The translations under genes were made by a program, and so were the position numbers. Below are positions 52,281 to 56,853 of a stretch of 56,853 nt of DNA, piece after piece (position 1 is the first letter of the stretch; each line of letters starts with the position of its first letter). The notes below the pieces were generated by a model that was not told the origin of the DNA, did no database searches, and worked only from the letters and a program-made list of their open reading frames with translations. Origin of the DNA: Polaromonas sp. (lineage in GTDB: Bacteria; Pseudomonadota; Gammaproteobacteria; Burkholderiales; Burkholderiaceae_C); NCBI RefSeq assembly GCF_013817205.1, contig NZ_JACDDD010000012.1, positions 1 through 56,853 of the forward strand, given 5' to 3'.

Positions 52281-52757
52281 ATGAACATCGAAAAAGACAC
52301 TGCCGTGACCCTGCGCTTCAAGGTTTCCGAAATCCAGGGCAAGCTGATTGAAGAAGGCAAGGAGCCCATGGTTTACCTTCACGGCGGCTATGGCAACACC
52401 TTGCCCAAGATCGAAGAAGCGCTGGACGGAAAAACGCGCGGCTACCAGACCACACTTGAGCTGCAGCCCGAAGATGCCTTCGGCGTGCGCGATGAAGGCC
52501 TGCTGCGGACAATCCCCAAAAGCCAGTTTCCCCCGGGCGTGAAAGTGGGCGGCCAGCTTGAAGGCCGCGACAACGACGGCAAACCGCATGCCTTCACCGT
52601 GACAAAAATCAAGGGCGACACCGTCCTGCTGGACGGCAACCACCCGCTGGCCGGCAAAGCCCTGCGTTTCAGCCTGACCGTCACCAACGTGCGCAAGGCC
52701 AGCGAAGAGGAGATTGCGCACCGCCACGTGCATGGCGAACACGGGCATCACCACTGA
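52281..52757 (+). CDS. FKBP-type peptidyl-prolyl isomerase (SlyD-like)
   Basis: A 158-residue SlyD/FKBP-type chaperone: an FKBP domain with an inserted IF chaperone loop (residues about 60-120, KTRGYQTTLELQPEDAFG and AFTVTKIKGDTVLLDGNHPL), and a short histidine-rich tail HRHVHGEHGHHH that may bind nickel or other metals. The start MNIEKDTAVTLRFKV at 52281 is family-like; 19 upstream residues are rejected. Confidence 0.93.
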   Translation: MNIEKDTAVTLRFKVSEIQGKLIEEGKEPMVYLHGGYGNTLPKIEEALDGKTRGYQTTLELQPEDAFGVRDEGLLRTIPKSQFPPGVKVGGQLEGRDNDGKPHAFTVTKIKGDTVLLDGNHPLAGKALRFSLTVTNVRKASEEEIAHRHVHGEHGHHH

Positions 52758-53101
52758 GGCTTGCTGCTGCAATTTTTGGAGGCCCAAAATTCTGGCCCTT
52801 GGGTTTTCTGCGCTGACAGCGCGCCAGGTTGTATGTTTTTGGCGACACCCTGTTCAGCCCTTTCGGAGTTCAGTTTTCGCGGCTAATTCCCTCACTCCTC
52901 TCTGAAAATTGCTATTTAGATTAATAAATACTCTTATCATATGTTTACATATGCTTTAACGGCATAAGTAACAGGCGCGAAAACTCGCCGTTTTCCTGCT
53001 CGTCCGCCATAAGATCGCCCCCCATGTCAGGCTGTTTTCCCTATTCTTGGGAAAATAGTTATAAAAAACAAGCACTTGGGAGCGTCATCATTCATCCATT
53101 C
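52758..53101. other. gene-free AT-rich junction before the two-partner secretion genes
   Basis: The first 130 bases after slyD are of normal composition, with a weak CCCAA/TTGGG stem followed by T. From about 52905 the sequence turns strongly AT-rich and holds a perfect CATATG-TTTA-CATATG inverted repeat (52938-52953). No protein is supported. The 53024 ATG is an alternative start for the next gene. Confidence 0.7.
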
Positions 53102-54862
53102 ATGTCGCCCGGCCGGCCAGGCCTCGCCGCTGCGTGGCGCAAATCCTGGCGTTCAGGGTTTACCTCTAGTGTTGTCGGAGGAAGCGTTGCGCTGCTAACT
53201 GCATCGAACGCCTTTGCCCAGCCTGCCCCGACAGTGGACGCGGCCCAGGAGCAGCGTCGGGCGCAGGAGCGGGAAAAAGCTCTGCGCGAGCAACTCGAAG
53301 CAACACCCGACGTGCGCTTGCGCGGCGAGCCCGAGAGCGGGCAAGCCCGCTTGCCAGCCTCCGAAACTCCATGTTTCGAGATCCGAAGCATCACCTTGCG
53401 CGGCGAAGGTACGGCGCCCCAGCAGTTTGACTGGCTGCTCGGCACCCTCGCCGGCCCCGCCACTGACGATTCGCCTCTTGGGCGCTGCATGGGCGCGCAG
53501 GGTATTCAGTTGGTGCTCAAGCGCGCGCAGGACGCGCTGGTGGCCCGGGGCTTTGTCACCTCGCGCGTGCTGGCCGAGCCGCAAGACCTCAAAAGCGGCA
53601 GCCTCGCACTGACCGTACTTCCGGGCAGCATTCGCGCCATCCGTTCCGCCCCGGGGAGCAACGCCAACCCGGTGCCGCGAAACACCGCGCCGGTGGAACC
53701 CGGCACCGTGCTGAACCTGCGTGACGTCGAGCAGACCCTGGAGAACCTCAAGCGCGTCCCGACCGCCGAAGCCGACATCCAGATCGAGCCGGCCGAACTG
53801 CCCGGTCAGAGTGATCTGGTGGTCAGCTACAAACAGGCCTTTCCGCTGCGGCTGTCGCTGTCGGCTGATGACAGCGGCTCCAAAGGCACCGGTAAATACC
53901 AAGGCGGCCTGGCACTGTCCTGGGACAACCCGCTGGGCCTGAACGACTTGTTCTATGTGTCGTTCAATGGTGACCTGGGCGGCGGCGACGCAGGCGATCG
54001 CGGCACCCGGGGGCGCACGCTGCACTACTCAGTTCCCATGGGCTACTGGCTGCTGGGCGCCACCGCCAGCAAGAGCCGTTACTGGCAATCCGTTGCGGGT
54101 CTGAGCCAAAGCTATGTTTACCGCGGCACCAGCCACAACGCCGAGCTCAAGCTGTCGCGTCTGGTCTACCGCGACGCCGTGCGCAAGACCACGCTGTCTA
54201 TGGGCGCGTTTTACCGCAGCTCCAACAACTACATCGACGACACCGAGATTGAGGTGCAGCGGCGCAAGGTCGGTGGCTGGCAGGCTGCACTGCACCACCG
54301 CGAGTTCATTGGCCAGTCCACGCTGGACACCACCCTGGCCTACAAGCGCGGCACCGGTGCCTTTCATGCCCTGCCGGCACCGGAAGAAGCTTTTGGCGAG
54401 GGCACGTCGCGTTTCAAGCTGGTCACGCTCGATGTCGCCCTCGCCGCGCCATTTCAGTTGGCTCAACAAAAGTTCAGGTACAACGCCAGCGTTCGGGCGC
54501 AGGCCAACCGCAGCCCCTTGAGCCCGCAAGACCGCTTTGCCATTGGCGGGCGCTACACCGTGCGCGGTTTTGACGGCAACTCCAGCCTGGTTGCAGAGCG
54601 CGGCTGGTTGCTGCGCAACGACCTGGGTGTGGCGCTGGGCAACAGCGGCCAGGAGTTGTATGCCGGACTTGACCACGGCGAGGTCAGCGGTCCCTTGGCC
54701 GAATTTCTGTCAAGCCGTCGCCTGACCGGCGCTGTACTGGGCCTGCGCGGCAGCTTCAAAGCCCTGACCTATGACTTGTTTGCAGGCCGCCCCCTGGAGA
54801 AGCCCCAAGGCTTCGTCACTGCCCGCAACACGGTCGGCGTGAGCCTGAACTACAGCTTCTGA
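53102..54862 (+). CDS. two-partner secretion outer-membrane transporter (TpsB; ShlB/FhaC/HecB family)
   Basis: A 586-residue TpsB transporter. The signal peptide ends near ASNAFA. A POTRA domain holds the paired cysteines of this family (CFEIRSITLRG and GRCMGAQGI), then a C-terminal beta-barrel ends TVGVSLNYSF; RFAIGGRYTVRGFDG is the conserved barrel motif (usual VRGF). It exports the partner TpsA directly downstream. The ATG at 53102 begins the signal; an upstream ATG at 53024 adds 26 residues. The stop is 32 bases before the TpsA ATG. Confidence 0.92.
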   Translation: MSPGRPGLAAAWRKSWRSGFTSSVVGGSVALLTASNAFAQPAPTVDAAQEQRRAQEREKALREQLEATPDVRLRGEPESGQARLPASETPCFEIRSITLRGEGTAPQQFDWLLGTLAGPATDDSPLGRCMGAQGIQLVLKRAQDALVARGFVTSRVLAEPQDLKSGSLALTVLPGSIRAIRSAPGSNANPVPRNTAPVEPGTVLNLRDVEQTLENLKRVPTAEADIQIEPAELPGQSDLVVSYKQAFPLRLSLSADDSGSKGTGKYQGGLALSWDNPLGLNDLFYVSFNGDLGGGDAGDRGTRGRTLHYSVPMGYWLLGATASKSRYWQSVAGLSQSYVYRGTSHNAELKLSRLVYRDAVRKTTLSMGAFYRSSNNYIDDTEIEVQRRKVGGWQAALHHREFIGQSTLDTTLAYKRGTGAFHALPAPEEAFGEGTSRFKLVTLDVALAAPFQLAQQKFRYNASVRAQANRSPLSPQDRFAIGGRYTVRGFDGNSSLVAERGWLLRNDLGVALGNSGQELYAGLDHGEVSGPLAEFLSSRRLTGAVLGLRGSFKALTYDLFAGRPLEKPQGFVTARNTVGVSLNYSF

Positions 54863-54894
54863 TTTTATTTGAGATCTTCGAGAAAAGCCGCATC

Positions 54895-56853
54895 ATGAAC
54901 AAACACCTGCACCGCATCATCTTCAACGCCAAACGGGGCCAGCGCATGGCTGTGGCAGAAAGCGCCAGTAGCTGCGGCAAGGCAACGGGGTCCACGCAGT
55001 CTTGTGCAGCGTCGCGGTCCGCCTCACTGTGCGGCGCAACTTTCCCCAGCCTGAAGGCGCTCAGTGTTGCCGTGTTCTGCGCCCTTGGCGGGTTTGCGCA
55101 GTGGTTGCCGGTGGCCCAGGCCCAAGTTGTGGCTGACCCCAGCGCACCCGGCAACCAGCGCCCCACGGTGCTGACGGCGCCCAACGGCGTGCCGCTGCAG
55201 AACATCACCACGCCTTCGGGCGCCGGAGTGTCGATCAATCAACTGAGTTTGTTCAACGTGGGCCCCCATGGCGTCATCCTCAACAACAGCCGCACCAACG
55301 CCCAGACCCAACTGGGCGGCTGGGTGCAGGGCAACCCCTGGCTGGCAACGGGCTCTGCGCGCAAGATCGTCAACCAGATCAACTCCAGCAGCCCAAGCTA
55401 CATCAACGGCTATATCGAGGTAGCAGGCCAGCGCGCTGAGGTGATCATTGCCAACCCGTCCGGCATCAACATCAACGGCGGCGGCTTCATCAACGCCAGC
55501 CGCGCCACCTTGACTACCGGCACGCCCATCATCAAGGCTGGCAACTTGGAAGGCTATGTGGTCCAGAAAGGCCTGGTCCGCATTGACGGCGCCGGTCTGG
55601 ACAGCAGCCGCACCGACTTCACCGGCATCATCGCCCGTGCAGTCGAAGTCAATGCCGGCATCTGGGCTAACGATTTCAAAGTCACCACCGGGGCCAACCA
55701 GGTCGATGAGGCGCAGACATCTGCCACGCCCATCGCCGGCAGTGGCGCGGCCCCTGCATTTGCACTCGATGTGGCGCTGCTGGGCGGCATGTATGCGGGC
55801 AAGATCACCCTGGTAGGCACTGAGGGCGGGGTAGGCGTGCGCAACGCAGGCGTCATAGGCGCCAGCGCCGGAGACTTGGTGCTGCAAACGAACGGCTGGC
55901 TCACCAACAGCGGCAGCATTCAGGCCAGCGGCAACGCCCAAATTCAAAGCAGCGGCAGCATGGCCAACAGCGGGCTCGTGAGCGCCAGCCAGACGCTCGC
56001 GCTCGCAACGCCAGGCGCGCTGGACAACAGCGGCGGCACCTTGAACGCCCAACGCCTGGATGTCAGCGCCGCAAGCCTTGGCAATCGAGGCGGCACCATT
56101 GAGCAAACCGGCATCCAGGCCCTGAGCCTGCAAAGCCAGAGCCTGTCCAACGCCGCTGGCGGGCATATAGGCCAGACGCCTGCAAGCACCGGCACCACCC
56201 CTGCAGCCGATGGCACGGGCTCCACAGGGGGCACTGGAGCATCTGGAACAACGGGAACAGGCGCAACGACCGGCCAAACAACACCAGGCACACCAGGCAC
56301 GCCAGGCGCGCCAGGCGACACAGCCGCAGGCAATGCAGCACAGGCCGTGGTGCTGCAGAGCGGAGCGCTGCGCATCAGCGGCCCGTTAAACAACGACGCG
56401 GGGCGCATCAGCGCAGCAGGCCCTATGGACCTGAGCAGCCACAATGGGCTGAACAACGATGCAGGCACGCTAAGCCTGCGCCAGCTCCATGTGGCCAGCG
56501 GCGACGTCAGCAACCAGGGCGGCAGCCTGCGCACGCAAGGCGACATGCGCATCCAGGCCGGGCAGCTCAACAACCAGGGCGGCAGCCTCACCGCCCATGG
56601 GCCACTGCAGATTGCAGCAGCCAGCCTGAACAACCGCCAAGGAGACATCACCCAGGGCGGTGGGGCAGACACCACCCTGCAAGTCAGCGCCAGCTTGGAC
56701 AACAACCTGGGCCGCATCGCGACCAACGGCCAGAGCCTGACCCTGGCCGCCAACACCCTGAGCAACGTTGAAGGCAAGATCGAGCACGCCGCTGGACGCG
56801 ACGCAACGGGCCAGCCCGTGGGCACCCTGGCCATCACGGCCACGACCCTGAAC
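54895..56853 (+). CDS. filamentous hemagglutinin-type exoprotein (TpsA), partial (3' end outside window)
   Basis: The visible N-terminal 653 residues of a large TpsA protein. An extended signal peptide (MNKHLHRIIFNAKRGQRMAV, then a Cys-rich stretch and VFCALGGFAQWLPVAQA) is followed by the TPS domain. Secretion motifs read NPWL (148-150 region) and NPSGININGGGFINASR (187-203), variant forms of NPNL and NPNGI. FHA-type repeats with NNQGG and NNRQG patterns follow, interrupted by a Gly/Thr/Ala/Pro-rich linker (56170-56340). The C-terminus, including any toxin domain, is unseen. Confidence 0.92.
   Translation, partial: MNKHLHRIIFNAKRGQRMAVAESASSCGKATGSTQSCAASRSASLCGATFPSLKALSVAVFCALGGFAQWLPVAQAQVVADPSAPGNQRPTVLTAPNGVPLQNITTPSGAGVSINQLSLFNVGPHGVILNNSRTNAQTQLGGWVQGNPWLATGSARKIVNQINSSSPSYINGYIEVAGQRAEVIIANPSGININGGGFINASRATLTTGTPIIKAGNLEGYVVQKGLVRIDGAGLDSSRTDFTGIIARAVEVNAGIWANDFKVTTGANQVDEAQTSATPIAGSGAAPAFALDVALLGGMYAGKITLVGTEGGVGVRNAGVIGASAGDLVLQTNGWLTNSGSIQASGNAQIQSSGSMANSGLVSASQTLALATPGALDNSGGTLNAQRLDVSAASLGNRGGTIEQTGIQALSLQSQSLSNAAGGHIGQTPASTGTTPAADGTGSTGGTGASGTTGTGATTGQTTPGTPGTPGAPGDTAAGNAAQAVVLQSGALRISGPLNNDAGRISAAGPMDLSSHNGLNNDAGTLSLRQLHVASGDVSNQGGSLRTQGDMRIQAGQLNNQGGSLTAHGPLQIAAASLNNRQGDITQGGGADTTLQVSASLDNNLGRIATNGQSLTLAANTLSNVEGKIEHAAGRDATGQPVGTLAITATTLN

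Overview
The window looks like chromosomal DNA of a GC-rich betaproteobacterium of the Comamonadaceae type (Polaromonas, Rhodoferax, Variovorax, Acidovorax and relatives). This is inferred from the gene families (Omp32-like porin, HexR beside zwf, Coq7, ArgP, biosynthetic IlvA) and from two short repeat families that I associate with those genomes. No rRNA, tRNA, CRISPR array, transposase or integrase was found.

Layout. 1-3124 (minus): an Fe3+-type ABC transporter with a permease cut by the left edge and two tandem paralogous periplasmic binding proteins; it looks less GC-rich than the rest. 3311-5764 (plus): zwf and its likely regulator hexR. 5980-9008: a creatininase-family amidohydrolase, a lipoprotein sugar dehydrogenase and a histidine phosphatase. 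9134-10629: an SDR oxidoreductase with a divergent TetR regulator. 10649-20928 (minus): one tightly packed run of 14 genes plus a RidA remnant. It has four LysE/RhtB exporters, one EamA exporter, a threonine/serine dehydratase-like enzyme, an aminotransferase, PhzF, GST, VOC, two cupins, DJ-1/PfpI and ABM proteins, and is headed by a divergent MocR regulator (21038-22495). This is the best candidate for an undescribed pathway. 22593-25091: a LacI-family regulator and D-glucarate dehydratase, separated by a 28-base palindrome. 25273-33898 (minus): a peptide ABC transporter with two binding proteins and an embedded M20 amidohydrolase. 33990-36231: a DUF3047 lipoprotein and a porin. 36542-38026: an orphan Phd-like antitoxin overlapping coq7, and an OsmC protein. 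38100-43778: a candidate leader or small RNA, ilvA, a CWC-domain protein, cobT-cobS-cobC and a 5'-nucleotidase. 43794-47524: a crotonase, an SbmA/YddA-type ABC exporter, a frameshifted ABM gene and queC. 47575-52757: a TonB receptor, dadA, argP and slyD. 52758-56853: an AT-rich junction, then a two-partner secretion pair whose large FHA-like exoprotein runs off the right edge.

A theme across the window is short palindromic repeats sitting at or inside gene ends. Elements begin at the last base of a TAG stop (zwf, coq7), touch the dppF stop, and in cobT three 84-base copies are translated as an 83-residue tail. Copies of the GCTAT-ATAGC family also appear to be read as protein in the phzF-like gene, in an ABC exporter linker and in a signal peptide.

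Gaps between genes are under 300 bases except 36232-36541, which is described. Starts were re-chosen by family alignment and ribosome-binding sites where the longest frame was implausible. All homology calls come from reading the sequence, with no database search.
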